Notes: generated by a model from the letters alone, not told the origin. Numbered from the stretch's first letter, positions 44,367 to 53,852 are shown. The stretch is 64,000 nucleotides of DNA from Firmicutes bacterium HGW-Firmicutes-9 (GCA_002841395.1 PGZM01000005.1:62001-126000); one strand, 5' to 3'. Program-made: numbers and translations.

Positions 44367-46121
44367 TCAGCGCCTTCTCAGAACGGTAACCCGCGGGTTG
44401 AGTCCGCCCGCTTCGGTTGTCATCTCCGCCGCGAGCAATAGATTCGGCTCGGACTGGATGCACGAGGTGAGCAGCCGGTGCTCCATGGTATACAGCACTG
44501 CTATGCCACCGGAGGCAAGCAGATGCGGCAGCGCATGCACAAAGTCGCGATAGAGCGATTCGTTTGCGTTGTGCGTGCCGACGCGGTTGCCAAACGGCAT
44601 GTTGGTGAGAATCAGGTCAAACGGATCACGCGGCTCGAACTTGAGAATATCCTTGTGCACAAATCGCGCTGCGCTGTGTGCGGCGGCTGCGTTCTCCCGC
44701 GCGGCGTCCAGCGCGCGCTCGGAGTGATCCACACCGATCAGCGCAGTGGGCACAACGCGCTCCAGCTCCAGCAGTAGCGTGCCGCTGCCGCAGAAAGGAT
44801 CGAGCGTGCGAGGCCGTGCAGCGGAGATAAACGAGAGCGCATATCTCGCGAGGCAAGCGGCTTGTACGGGGTGAATCGATGCGGGCAAGGCGCGCTTGCG
44901 ATAGGTAAAGCGCGTATCGGGCACATCCTTTGGCCGAATGAAGACGTCGCAGCTGCCTTTGTGGCAGACGATGCGTAGTTCGTCCGCATAGCGCGAGGGA
45001 TTGTCCCCGCCGCCGAGCGCGGCTGAGACGGCGCGGATAAACGCCGCACGGTCGCCCGTGTGGTTTCTGAGCTCAATGCGGTAAGGGCGCGTCAATACGG
45101 GCTCGGCGACCGCCGCGATCTGCTCGGCGTCGAGAGGAAGACCGCTTGCCAGCGGCAGCAGCAGCTCTGATGCGCAGCGCAATTCCTGCAGGGTTTTGAT
45201 CTGGTCGGTGGTTACGTGGACGCCGTCGTGTTCCATCGATGCGACAAATCCTCGCGAGGTGGTCTCTTTGAGCAAAATCTCGCCAAAGCCTGCGGGGTGC
45301 ACAAGCAGAACCTCGTGCGGTGTTTTCAGGCGCGTACGCGGCGGCAGCGGGATATCTCGCGTGAGCGCGGATTTTGCCTTTTCGTGCGCCTCCAGAATGT
45401 CCGCGACATGCTTTTCTTCTGTCTCATCGGCGGCGACGGGAGGCGTATAGGCGTGGATGGCCTCGCCTGCGCGATCGCTTGCGATGGCGCCAAGCGCGAG
45501 AAGAATCGAGGGGACGACAAAACGTGTTTCTTCCGTCTGAAGCGCGTCAATCAGTGCGTCGGTATCCCGCTCGTTGGCAAATGCGCCGAGCACGCGCGCG
45601 GCGTTCTTGCGCGCCTTGGGTTCGGGGGCTTTAAGTGCGGCATACAGAACCGCGCGGTCGGCAAAGATATGCTCCAACGTTTCACGTGCGGCACGCTTTT
45701 TTGCGTGCGCGGAGAGCGCGGAGAGCGAGGTGACGGGTTCGGTTGCAATTGTGGAAACAAGCACCTGCAACTGCTGCTCGGTGACGGCTGCCTCCTCCTC
45801 CCGCGGGGTGACGCGTGGCGCAGCGGGACGGGCGTAATTCTTTTTATTCAAATCGGAGTTTCTTGAATAAGACGGTTTATCGGAATAGGACTTCTTGCCA
45901 AACGAAGGCTTGTCGGAGTATGATTTTTTTCCATAAGTAGGTTTATCCGAGTAAGACTTTTTCTCGAACGGAGGCTTATCGGACGAAAACTTCTTTTCAG
46001 AAGTAGGCTTAGGGGAATACGGCTTGTTCGACGAATAAGCCCGCTTTTCGCTATAAGGTTTTGATCCTTGGGAGACTGGTTTTCCGCCGGATGGCGGCCG
46101 TTTTTCGGAAGAATTATCCAT
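44367..46121 (-). CDS. RNA methyltransferase (UPF0020/Trm14-RlmL type) with low-complexity N-terminus
   Basis: 584 residues in three parts. Residues of about 1-95 are a Lys/Ser/Tyr/Pro-rich tail with repeats of the type SYSDKPxxGKK. About 130-215 resembles HEAT-like helical repeats (LKAPEPKARKNAARVLGAFANE). From about 260 there is a substrate-binding segment, then the SAM domain with DPFCGSGTLLLE and motif IV TNMPFGNR (LPFG-like form of N2-guanine methyltransferases such as Trm14). It probably methylates rRNA or tRNA guanine. It overlaps murG by eight bases. Confidence 0.78.
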   Translation of the reverse strand: MDNSSEKRPPSGGKPVSQGSKPYSEKRAYSSNKPYSPKPTSEKKFSSDKPPFEKKSYSDKPTYGKKSYSDKPSFGKKSYSDKPSYSRNSDLNKKNYARPAAPRVTPREEEAAVTEQQLQVLVSTIATEPVTSLSALSAHAKKRAARETLEHIFADRAVLYAALKAPEPKARKNAARVLGAFANERDTDALIDALQTEETRFVVPSILLALGAIASDRAGEAIHAYTPPVAADETEEKHVADILEAHEKAKSALTRDIPLPPRTRLKTPHEVLLVHPAGFGEILLKETTSRGFVASMEHDGVHVTTDQIKTLQELRCASELLLPLASGLPLDAEQIAAVAEPVLTRPYRIELRNHTGDRAAFIRAVSAALGGGDNPSRYADELRIVCHKGSCDVFIRPKDVPDTRFTYRKRALPASIHPVQAACLARYALSFISAARPRTLDPFCGSGTLLLELERVVPTALIGVDHSERALDAARENAAAAHSAARFVHKDILKFEPRDPFDLILTNMPFGNRVGTHNANESLYRDFVHALPHLLASGGIAVLYTMEHRLLTSCIQSEPNLLLAAEMTTEAGGLNPRVTVLRRR

Positions 46122-47199
46122 TGCTTGCCGCCTTCTTTATAATCTCTAATATTGTTTCTGTTCCGTCTGAGTGCGTGTCTTCACACATCCGTTCGGCATA
46201 CTCCGCGCGTTGAACATACACTTCATCAACTGCGGCTGCCAAAGACTCCGGCGTCGCGGTGTTCTGGTCAACGACCTTTGCGTAACCCTTCTTTTCCATG
46301 TACCGCGCGTTGAGCAACTGGTCGCCGCGCGTGCTGGCGGAGGTCAGCGGCACGAGCACGCTGGGTTTGTTGAGCGCGAGCAGTTCAAACACGCTGTTCG
46401 CGCCCGCGCGCGAAAGTATGACATCCGAGAGCGCGAACAAGTCCGGCAGCTCCTCGGTAATGTACTCGTATTGATTATACCCGCATGAGACGCAATCGCA
46501 GTCGTTTTTACCGCGTCCGCAAAGGTGGATCACCTCGTATTTTTCACTTAAAATCGGCAGCGCCTCGCGAACGAGCTCGTTGAGCTTCTGCGCGCCGAGG
46601 CTGCCGCCCATTACGAGCAGTACGGGCTTTTCGCCGGTGAATCCGGTGAACGCGAGCGCCTTTTCCCGGCTGCCGCTGTAGAGCGCGGGACGGATGGGCG
46701 TTCCCGTGAAGATGCCTTTTCCCGACGGGATATGCGCGAGGGTATCTTCAAAGCTTAGGCAAACCTGATCGGTAAAGCGTGTCGCAATTCGATTGCTCAA
46801 GCCAGGGGAATAGTCCGATTCGTGCGCGACGACGGGCGTTTTGCCGGCCGCCAGCACGACGGGAACGGATACGAATCCGCCTTTGCTGAAGATGACATGC
46901 GGCTTTAGCGTTTTGATCAGTTTGCGCGCCTGTGCATATCCTTTGATGACCCGGAAGGGGTCGATAAAATTTTGCCAGGAGAAGTAGCGGCGGAGTTTAC
47001 CGGTCGAGATACCGTGATAGGTGACGCCCGCGATATCCGCAATCAGGCCTTTTTCCATGCCGCTCTCGGAGCCGATGTAATGCACATCCCAGCCTTCGCG
47101 CAGCAGCGGTTCCATGAGCGCGATGTTCGGGGTTACGTGCCCCGCGGTGCCGCCGCCGGTGAATACAATGCGTTTTGCTCCGGTGTTCTTTTCTGCCAT
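46114..47199 (-). CDS. murG: UDP-GlcNAc transferase MurG (lipid II synthesis)
   Basis: 361 residues from MAEKNTGAKRIVFTGGGTAGHVTPNIAL. The GGTAGHVTP loop binds the lipid I diphosphate; LVMGGSLGAQKLNELV and the donor-site SRAGANSVFELLALNKPSVLVPL follow. It catalyses the last cytoplasmic step of peptidoglycan precursor synthesis at the inner membrane face. The AAGGAAC Shine-Dalgarno favours the ATG at 47199 over the one at 47229. It lies outside a dcw cluster, downstream of a PBP, which is unusual but not rare. Confidence 0.95.
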   Translation of the reverse strand: MAEKNTGAKRIVFTGGGTAGHVTPNIALMEPLLREGWDVHYIGSESGMEKGLIADIAGVTYHGISTGKLRRYFSWQNFIDPFRVIKGYAQARKLIKTLKPHVIFSKGGFVSVPVVLAAGKTPVVAHESDYSPGLSNRIATRFTDQVCLSFEDTLAHIPSGKGIFTGTPIRPALYSGSREKALAFTGFTGEKPVLLVMGGSLGAQKLNELVREALPILSEKYEVIHLCGRGKNDCDCVSCGYNQYEYITEELPDLFALSDVILSRAGANSVFELLALNKPSVLVPLTSASTRGDQLLNARYMEKKGYAKVVDQNTATPESLAAAVDEVYVQRAEYAERMCEDTHSDGTETILEIIKKAASNG

Positions 47200-47225
47200 A
47201 GTTCCTTTTTTCTCCCGATAAAAGC

Positions 47226-47252
47226 ACACGACCGGCGCGAACCGATCGTGTG
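47226..47252 (-). terminator. Hairpin between the PBP gene and murG
   Basis: On the minus strand ACACGATCGG-ttcgcg-CCGGTCGTGT then GCTTTTA. It may partly terminate PBP transcripts in front of murG. Confidence 0.5.
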
Positions 47253-47320
47253 TTGATGTTCGTTATCTGTGGTTAGTGTATGACAATCATGCAAGATTGT
47301 CCATACTTAGTTGCAGTGTA

Positions 47321-50272
47321 TCAGCCTTCCGTCTCGTTCAGAATGTCGTCCTTCAGCAGCGCGCGGGCGATGTCAAACTTCATCTGGTTCCATTCGGTCG
47401 GGAGGTTGGTCAGGTCGATCTCGAGCATGATGAGGACAAGGCGTGCGTTTTCTTCGGTGACTTTCACGCCGTCCTTGCTGTCACGCCAGCAGATGAACCA
47501 GGCGAGTTCTTTCGTCTTATCGTCGTTGAGCTCGGCGGTGCCCGTCTTGCCGGCAAGTGTGTAGCCAAGATCGAGCGGGGCTTTCGTGATGAAGCTCTTG
47601 ACCATGCTGCGCGCCGTGCCGTCGGTGACGACCTGCAATAGCGCGGGGTAGATGTTGTCCACGGTACCTTCTTGCAGGATGGTACGGTAGATCTTCGGCT
47701 GTTTTTGCTCAACGAGCGTATAATCCGTGCCGTCCGCGTGCCAGATGCTGTCTACAACATAGGGCTGCATGATCATGCCGTCGTTGGCGTAGGCGGAGGC
47801 GTAGCATGCCATCTGCAGCGGCGACATCAGAATTTCGCCCTGGCCGTAACCAGTGACGCCAAGGTCGTATTCGTTCAACGGCTTATCGGCGGCGCGTGCG
47901 TTCGCAAGCTGTGCCTTGCTGACGTCAAGACCGTAGATCGGGTCCTTTGCCAGCACGAGGTGGACATTCGGCACTTCCTCGTAGCTGCCGTCCTCTTTTT
48001 GACGCCAGATGGTCTCGCCGCCTTCGGCGAGGTTTAACCATGCGACTTTCTCATCATCGTTGGGATTTACCTGCCAGTAGATGCGAGGTTCAGTGCCGTC
48101 TGCCTCGAGCTGGATGGTCGTCATCCAACCGATCTGCTCCATAAACGCCGTGAACTTTGTCCAACCCATGCGCATTGCGGCGTAGGCAAAGAACAGATTA
48201 TCCGATGAAATGATGGAGTTAATCATGTTCATCGGTGATTTTCTGCTGTCCGCGCGGGTACGAACCAGCGCGCGGTCGTTGCTCTGCTCTTTCCAGGTGA
48301 GCGGGCTGGAACGTTCTGCAAGATTCGCGAGGAACGTCTCCGAAGGATACCACATGTCCTGGCTGATCTCTTCGGAGCCGGGGAACACGTCGTTGACCGT
48401 CATGGTGTTGGTCTCGACAAGCGCGGCGCTTGTCATGAGCTTAAACACGGAACCCGGCGTATACAAACCCTGTGTCGAGCGGTTGTACAGCGGCAGGTTG
48501 ATCGTATCGTTCTGCATCGCGGTCCACTCCTCAATCGGGAGGCCTCGGCTGAGGTCATTCAGGTCGAATCCCGGCCAGGAGGTTAGGGCCTGAAGTGCAC
48601 CGGTCTTGGGGTTGATTACGATGACGCTGCCGTGAATGTTCTGATCATAGACGACGGTATCGATGACGTCTTCCAGACGCTCCTGCAGTTCGGGGATAAT
48701 GGTCAGGTGCAGATCGTTGCCATCCACCGCCTTGGTGGAGTAGAGCATGCCGCGGCTGCCGCCCTCCTTGGTCTGTATGTAGGTGAAGCGTCCGTTGGTA
48801 CCCAGCAGTTGATCTTCGTAAAGCTGCTCAAGGCCGTATTTACCGATGTAGCTGTCGCCATTGTATCGGGTGGGCGTTGTCACAAAGCGGTCGTTTGCCG
48901 CGTCATAACGGATATCGCCGTAGGTTTCGAAGTTGATCTTCTCTTTCTTGGAGATGATACCGGCGTAACCCACGATATGGCACAGCGACTTGCCGTTGGG
49001 ATAATAGCGCAGCGTACCGTAGTTCGCGGTATCGATGGCAAGGCCGGTGATGGCAAGCAGTCGCTGCTTGAGATCCATCGTCGCCTCATCTGGATAGAAT
49101 GTTTTTAGCTTGACGAAGTCGTTTCGCACTTTCTTGAGTGCTTCGCGGACGTCGTCTTCCGTCATCTCCATCTCGGGCACGTTTGCCACCGCGTGGATGA
49201 ACTCATCTACGTTCGGAATCGTGCTCGGCACGCAGAACACGGTGACGGCGCTGACGTTTTGCGCGTACGGTTCGCCGTAGGCAAGAATCTCGCCACGGTT
49301 TGCCTGCAATACGCCGACGCGGAGACTGTCGCCCCACTGCATTTCGGGGAAGATCAGGCTCGGCGACCAGTTGATCGTCCAACGGTGCTCGATGCGGTTT
49401 GCTTCGATGGAGAAGTCATATGTCAGGTCTTCGCCTGCGCGTGCGCTATGGTAGGTGAGCGTATAGTTCACGCGCGCGATGATTTCGCCGTCGACCACGT
49501 CCGTTGCGGTATAGTCGATGCCCGTGAGCTCCAGCTCGTCAAAGATGCTCTGGTAGCGCTCGATGAACTCGACCTTGGTGACGGTGGTTTCGACTTCGTC
49601 CTTCTCGTCGATCACGCCGTCGCCATTCACGTCTGTCGGCGCGGGTGTTGGGGTGGCGTTGGGGTCGGGGGTCGGCGTCGGCGTCGGGGTCGGCGTTGGC
49701 GAAGCGTTGGGATCGGGCGTCGGGGCAACCGTCGGCGCGGGCGTGGTGCCCGGTGCGGGGGTCATGTCCGTGTCGCGCTGGTCGGCGGGGATGTCGTTCT
49801 CGTCCACCATGTTCGGGTCGACGGCTGCGTCCGCTTCGGGTGTGACGGAAGCCTCGGGCGTGACGCTTGCTTCCGGCGTAACGCTGGCTTCGGGTGTAAC
49901 GCTGGCTTCCGGCGTTGCGTTCGGGTCAGGCGTCGCGTTCGGGTCGGGCGTTCCGGAAACTTCCGGTGCAGGCGTTGCCTCCGGCTCCGGCGTGTCCGCC
50001 TTGTCAAGGCCGAACACCTGTCGCCAGATTGCGCGGTTTTCTTCCTTCTCTTTTTCTTCAGCGGCTATGCGGTCTTCGCGTTCTTCTTCTGTTTCAGGCG
50101 CTTTGATGCTGTCCGCCAGCATTTCGTATGCTTTGTCAAACGAGCCTTCGCAGATATAGTCTAAGAAACGGTAGCAGTAATCGCTGCCGCGCGTCACAAT
50201 AGAGCAGCCCGCGGTTAAGAACACGCCGCTCAGCATCATGATTGCGATGAGGAATGCGAAAAATCGTTTCAT
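47321..50272 (-). CDS. Class B penicillin-binding protein (PBP3/MecA-like) with Thr/Pro insertion
   Basis: 983 residues, far longer than the usual 650-700. A lipobox (LTAGC, C23) precedes an NTF2-like MecA_N domain that seems split: about 28-90 and about 232-310. Between them lies a Thr/Pro/Asp/Ala-rich insertion with TPEASV and PDPNAT repeats (about 93-214) and an EF-hand-like loop DVNGDGVIDEKDE (215-227). The dimerisation and transpeptidase domains follow: S609-x-x-K612 (TPGSVFKLM), SDN at 691-693, KTG at 909-911. It is an intact DD-transpeptidase by motifs. The MecA-like class often has low beta-lactam affinity, but that is not proven here. Confidence 0.9.
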   Translation of the reverse strand: MKRFFAFLIAIMMLSGVFLTAGCSIVTRGSDYCYRFLDYICEGSFDKAYEMLADSIKAPETEEEREDRIAAEEKEKEENRAIWRQVFGLDKADTPEPEATPAPEVSGTPDPNATPDPNATPEASVTPEASVTPEASVTPEASVTPEADAAVDPNMVDENDIPADQRDTDMTPAPGTTPAPTVAPTPDPNASPTPTPTPTPTPDPNATPTPAPTDVNGDGVIDEKDEVETTVTKVEFIERYQSIFDELELTGIDYTATDVVDGEIIARVNYTLTYHSARAGEDLTYDFSIEANRIEHRWTINWSPSLIFPEMQWGDSLRVGVLQANRGEILAYGEPYAQNVSAVTVFCVPSTIPNVDEFIHAVANVPEMEMTEDDVREALKKVRNDFVKLKTFYPDEATMDLKQRLLAITGLAIDTANYGTLRYYPNGKSLCHIVGYAGIISKKEKINFETYGDIRYDAANDRFVTTPTRYNGDSYIGKYGLEQLYEDQLLGTNGRFTYIQTKEGGSRGMLYSTKAVDGNDLHLTIIPELQERLEDVIDTVVYDQNIHGSVIVINPKTGALQALTSWPGFDLNDLSRGLPIEEWTAMQNDTINLPLYNRSTQGLYTPGSVFKLMTSAALVETNTMTVNDVFPGSEEISQDMWYPSETFLANLAERSSPLTWKEQSNDRALVRTRADSRKSPMNMINSIISSDNLFFAYAAMRMGWTKFTAFMEQIGWMTTIQLEADGTEPRIYWQVNPNDDEKVAWLNLAEGGETIWRQKEDGSYEEVPNVHLVLAKDPIYGLDVSKAQLANARAADKPLNEYDLGVTGYGQGEILMSPLQMACYASAYANDGMIMQPYVVDSIWHADGTDYTLVEQKQPKIYRTILQEGTVDNIYPALLQVVTDGTARSMVKSFITKAPLDLGYTLAGKTGTAELNDDKTKELAWFICWRDSKDGVKVTEENARLVLIMLEIDLTNLPTEWNQMKFDIARALLKDDILNETEG

Positions 50273-50319
50273 TTTCTACCTTGATCCTTTGAAATTTACC
50301 CCCCGGTAAAGCAAACTAT

Positions 50320-50328
50320 ATTATACCA
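50320..50328 (-). promoter_or_regulatory. Extended -10 promoter of the PBP gene
   Basis: TGGTATAAT on the minus strand (50328-50320) with a poor -35. The leader contains the palindrome TTTACC-GGGGG-GTAAA-like element near 50294-50309. Confidence 0.55.
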
Positions 50329-50453
50329 AAGTTGCGCCGCGGGAAAAGCGAAACCGATAAAAGTTAATAATCCTGCCACGATTCATGTGGCAAAGAAGGG
50401 GGATTGTGAAGAAGTGAATCACATTGCAGCTATTGACGGAGTCGCATTCGAGT

Positions 50454-50479
50454 AAAAAATCCCGTGCATTGCACGGGAT
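50454..50479 (-). terminator. Terminator of the SDR gene at 50519
   Basis: On the minus strand ATCCCGTGC-aat-GCACGGGAT followed by TTTTT. Confidence 0.8.
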
Positions 50480-50518
50480 AAAATCGGTTAAAATCCACTC
50501 GGATTCGTGGACATTATT

Positions 50519-51403
50519 TTACGGTTTCAGCGGATCATCCAGCCCGCACAGCTTCAGGCTCACATCGTACAACCGGTTTGCGCTGGCGAGGTTTTTGCTC
50601 GCCTCGCTGGAAGGCTCGATCTTGCAGCGGTAGAAATACTCTCCGCTGACGCGATCGAGCGCGGGTTCGCAGGCGAGATAAACGCTCGTTCTCGCGCCCT
50701 CGTCGCTGGTCATAAACAGCACCTTCATCAGCGACGCTACCCAGCGGAAGCGGTCGTTCGTGCGGTTGACCACGATGTCCGTCGCGACGATGCCGGGGTG
50801 CACGGCGTTGACCGTCACGCGGCTGCCGCGGGTGCGGAGTTTTTCGGCCAGCGCGCGCGTGAAGAGCAGCGTGCAGAGTTTGCTGTGTCCGTAGGCGGCA
50901 AAGCGGTTGTAGCCGCGCGTATAGTTCAGGTCGTCAAAGCGCACGTCACCCCAGCCGTGGGCTATGCTGGTCATCATCACAACTCTGCCCTGCTCGCTCT
51001 TTTCCAGCAGCGGCAGCAGCAGCATCGTCAGCAGAAATGCGCCGAGGTAGTTGACGCAGAACGTCAGCTCAAACCCCTGCTTTGTCTCCGCTCTATAGCG
51101 GCCGAGGATGCCCGCGTTGTTGATCAGCGCGTCGAGCCTGCCGTATTTTTCCGTAAACGCGGCGGCAAACGCGCGGACGCTGTCGAGTTCGGATAGATCC
51201 AGCCGCATCAGGTCAAAGCAGCGCCCTTCCACGCACGAAAGCTCGCCAAGCGCCGCTTCTCCGCGCTCCTTGCTGCGGCAGGCGAGCACGACGGTAGCTC
51301 CCCGGTCGGCAAGCTGCCGTGCGGTCGCCTTGCCGATGCCGGCGTTTGCGCCCGTAACGATGACGACTTTCCCCTTCATATCCCCGTTCAAGAAACCATC
51401 CAT
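50519..51403 (-). CDS. SDR-family oxidoreductase (retinol dehydrogenase-like)
   Basis: 294 residues from MDGFLNGDMKGKVVIVTGANAGIGKATA. The cofactor motif TGANAGIG, the NNAG motif (LINNAGILG), catalytic Ser in MMTSIAHGW and YGHSK are intact. Overall it resembles the RDH/WW-domain-oxidoreductase/protochlorophyllide reductase group, which prefers NADP(H). The substrate is unknown. It is monocistronic and divergent from the methyltransferase gene at 51574. A second methionine (MKGKV) is an alternative start. Confidence 0.88.
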   Translation of the reverse strand: MDGFLNGDMKGKVVIVTGANAGIGKATARQLADRGATVVLACRSKERGEAALGELSCVEGRCFDLMRLDLSELDSVRAFAAAFTEKYGRLDALINNAGILGRYRAETKQGFELTFCVNYLGAFLLTMLLLPLLEKSEQGRVVMMTSIAHGWGDVRFDDLNYTRGYNRFAAYGHSKLCTLLFTRALAEKLRTRGSRVTVNAVHPGIVATDIVVNRTNDRFRWVASLMKVLFMTSDEGARTSVYLACEPALDRVSGEYFYRCKIEPSSEASKNLASANRLYDVSLKLCGLDDPLKP

Positions 51404-51487
51404 GGCAAAGAGTATATCGAAAACCGTGACCGCGCGCAACACAAACGCGCGCTTCTGTTGCACGAAAAAGCCGTGGCAAATCCGTCC

Positions 51488-51516
51488 TTTCCGAATAAAA
51501 CAAAATTCTGTATACT
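51488..51516 (+). promoter_or_regulatory. Promoter of the RlmI-like gene
   Basis: TTTCCG (51488-51493), 17-bp spacer, TATACT (51511-51516). A GGGAGAG Shine-Dalgarno lies before the ATG at 51574. Confidence 0.5.
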
Positions 51517-51573
51517 ATTAAGTTGTAATGAGTTAGAAAACGCGGCGAAAACAGCCGCGCGGGAGAGAATAGT

Positions 51574-52431
51574 ATGTTTATCGCAGACGGTTGGAACGAT
51601 TTTCGCGTGCTGGACGCGGGCAACGGCATGAAGCTCGAACGCTGGAAGGGCATCACCCTCCTGCGTCCCGATCCGCAGGCCGTCTGGCCGATGGGCGAGC
51701 ACAAGGCGGACGCGGTCTACATCCGCTCCGAAACCGGCGGCGGACATTGGGAAGAGCAGCGGCAGCTGCCCGAATCCTGGCAGGTCGCCTATCGCGACCT
51801 GACGTTTGTCGTGCGCCCGACAGGCTTTAAGCACACGGGGCTGTTCCCCGAGCAAGCGGTCAACTGGGACTGGATGCGCGGCGAACTCAATCATTGGAAA
51901 AAATCGCACGATCGCGCGCCGAAGGTGCTCAACCTCTTTGCGTACACGGGCGGCGCGACCGTCGCCTGTGCGGCCTCCGGCGCGGAGGTGGTGCATGTGG
52001 ACGCCGCCAAGGGCATGGTTGCCTGGGCGAAGGACAACGCGAGCGCAAGCGGGCTTTCGGATGCGCCGATCCGCTACATCGTGGACGACTGCGTGAAGTT
52101 CGTCAAGCGCGAACTGCGGCGCGGTAACCGCTATGACGGCATCGTCATGGACCCGCCAAGCTACGGCAGAGGACCCACGGGCGAGCTCTGGAAGATCGAA
52201 GCCGACCTTTACCCGCTGGTCGCGGACTGCGCGCAGTTGCTGAGTGACGAGCCCGCGTTCTTCCTCGTCAACAGCTACACCACCGGCCTTGCTGCAAGCG
52301 TGCTGAAAAACATCCTGCGCGTGGCCCTGCCGGAAGGCGATACGGTCTCCGACGAGGTAGGGCTGCCCATCGTGCGGGACAATCTTCTGTTGCCATGCGG
52401 CGAAAGCGGACGCTGGACGCCGAAACGCTGA
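51574..52431 (+). CDS. RlmI/RlmK-like class I SAM methyltransferase
   Basis: 285 residues. Motif I is VLNLFAYTGGATVACAASGAEVVHVDAAKGMV and motif IV is VMDPPSYGRGPTG, as in the RlmI/RlmK rRNA cytosine/guanine methyltransferase family (Methyltrans_SAM). It lacks an N-terminal PUA domain that RlmI has, so the target may differ; 23S rRNA is the likely class of substrate. It is followed after 26 bases by a pseudouridine synthase, so the two form an RNA-modification operon. Confidence 0.82.
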   Translation: MFIADGWNDFRVLDAGNGMKLERWKGITLLRPDPQAVWPMGEHKADAVYIRSETGGGHWEEQRQLPESWQVAYRDLTFVVRPTGFKHTGLFPEQAVNWDWMRGELNHWKKSHDRAPKVLNLFAYTGGATVACAASGAEVVHVDAAKGMVAWAKDNASASGLSDAPIRYIVDDCVKFVKRELRRGNRYDGIVMDPPSYGRGPTGELWKIEADLYPLVADCAQLLSDEPAFFLVNSYTTGLAASVLKNILRVALPEGDTVSDEVGLPIVRDNLLLPCGESGRWTPKR

Positions 52432-52457
52432 CAAGTACCATATAAGAAAGCGAAAAA

Positions 52458-53792
52458 TTGTTGGAAGAGCAAAGCACACAGCCGAAGCTCCGGCGCGACG
52501 AGCGGACGGAGAGCGGCATCCGAATTTTATATGAGGACAACCACCTGCTCGTGGTCGAGAAGCCCGTCAACCTGCCCGTGCAGGCGGACAGCTCCGGCGA
52601 CGAGGATTTGCTCACGCTCTTGAAAGCGTATATCCGCGCGCGTTACGAGAAGCCCGGCGAGGTCTATCTCGGCCTCGTGCATCGGCTCGACCGCCCGGTT
52701 GGTGGCGTAATGGTGTTCGCAAAGACGAGTAAGGCGGCGGCGCGCCTCTCTGCGCAGTTCAACAGTCACGAGGCGAAGAAACGCTATTGTGCGATTGTTT
52801 CGGGCCACCCGAAGCCGCAGGAATACTTGGTTGATTGGCTCTACAAAGACGAAACGACGTTCTCTTCCCGCGTTGTGCCAAAGGGCACCGACGGCGCGAA
52901 GGAAGCGCGGCTGAGCTATGCCCTGCTTGCGCAGGCGGAGACGACCGCGATGCTCGATATCGAGCTCTATACCGGACGCCCGCACCAGATTCGTGTGCAG
53001 CTATCGCATGCGGGCTACCCGATCTACGGCGACCAGCGGTATAACGTCGGCGCAACAGTCGGTGAGCAGATTCGCCTCTGGGCATATGCGCTGACGCTCT
53101 CGCACCCGACGCTGAAGGAGCCGATGACGTTCTTTTCCGCGCCGCCGTGGGAGGAAGCCGCGTTTATTCCGCAGATTGCGCTGCTGCCCGCGTTTTCCGT
53201 TTGCCGTGGGATTTGGCTGGACGGGGACTGCATCGTCGTGGACAAGCACGCAGGCGTGGAGACGGAAGGCGAGCTGCTGGGTGAGCTAGAGTCGTTGTTT
53301 GAGAGCGTCTATCCCGTGCATCGGCTGGACGCGAACACGGAGGGCATCGTGCTCTTCGCGCGCACGGAAGAAGCAGCGAATAAATACGAGCAGCTCTTCT
53401 ATACACACGAGCTAAGAAAGATCTATCACGCCGTCGTGCGCGGCGTGCCGAAACACGAAGGCCGCCTCGTCCACTGGGTGCAGAAGGACGCGGATGATTC
53501 GTTCGTCCGCCTCTGCCGTGAAGGCGACGCGGGCGCGCTTAGGTGCGAGCTGAGCTTCCGCGTGCTCGAGAGCGACGGCGAAGCAAGCCTAGTCGAAATC
53601 GAGCTCTTCACGGGGCGCACGCACCAGATCCGCGTGCAGATGGCGGCAATCGGGCACCCCGTCCTCGGCGACGACAAGTACGGAGATAGGGACTTCAACA
53701 AGCTCCGCAAAAAGCGCACGCAGCAGTTGCTGGCAAAGCGGTTGGAGATTGACGGTCGGGTGTTTGAGAGTTTGCGGGAGTTGGGGTTGTAG
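52458..53792 (+). CDS. Double-headed RluA-family pseudouridine synthase
   Basis: 444 residues carrying two complete RluA-type domains in tandem. The first (about 22-230) has the catalytic motif HRLDRPVGG (Asp78) and ELYTGRPHQIRVQ. The second (about 245-444) has HRLDANTEG (Asp291) and ELFTGRTHQIRVQM. RluA enzymes isomerise uridines in 23S rRNA or tRNA and are normally single-domain (220-320 residues). The start is a TTG at 52458 (or TTG at 52461), because the first ATG would lie inside domain one. Both Asp residues are kept, so both sites may be active. Confidence 0.85.
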   Translation: MLEEQSTQPKLRRDERTESGIRILYEDNHLLVVEKPVNLPVQADSSGDEDLLTLLKAYIRARYEKPGEVYLGLVHRLDRPVGGVMVFAKTSKAAARLSAQFNSHEAKKRYCAIVSGHPKPQEYLVDWLYKDETTFSSRVVPKGTDGAKEARLSYALLAQAETTAMLDIELYTGRPHQIRVQLSHAGYPIYGDQRYNVGATVGEQIRLWAYALTLSHPTLKEPMTFFSAPPWEEAAFIPQIALLPAFSVCRGIWLDGDCIVVDKHAGVETEGELLGELESLFESVYPVHRLDANTEGIVLFARTEEAANKYEQLFYTHELRKIYHAVVRGVPKHEGRLVHWVQKDADDSFVRLCREGDAGALRCELSFRVLESDGEASLVEIELFTGRTHQIRVQMAAIGHPVLGDDKYGDRDFNKLRKKRTQQLLAKRLEIDGRVFESLRELGL

Positions 53793-53852
53793 TCATAAAT
53801 GCGCTATGGACGCCCGAAATATCAGTCAGCATTAAGAGCCCACTTTAAAAAG

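Noticed and set aside
45840..46080. Tandem DNA repeat
   Set aside because: It codes for the SYSDKP-type tail of the RNA methyltransferase and is in frame throughout.
49700..49950. CRISPR-like or satellite repeats
   Set aside because: The repeats are in-frame TPEASV/PDPNAT codons of the PBP, without unique spacers.
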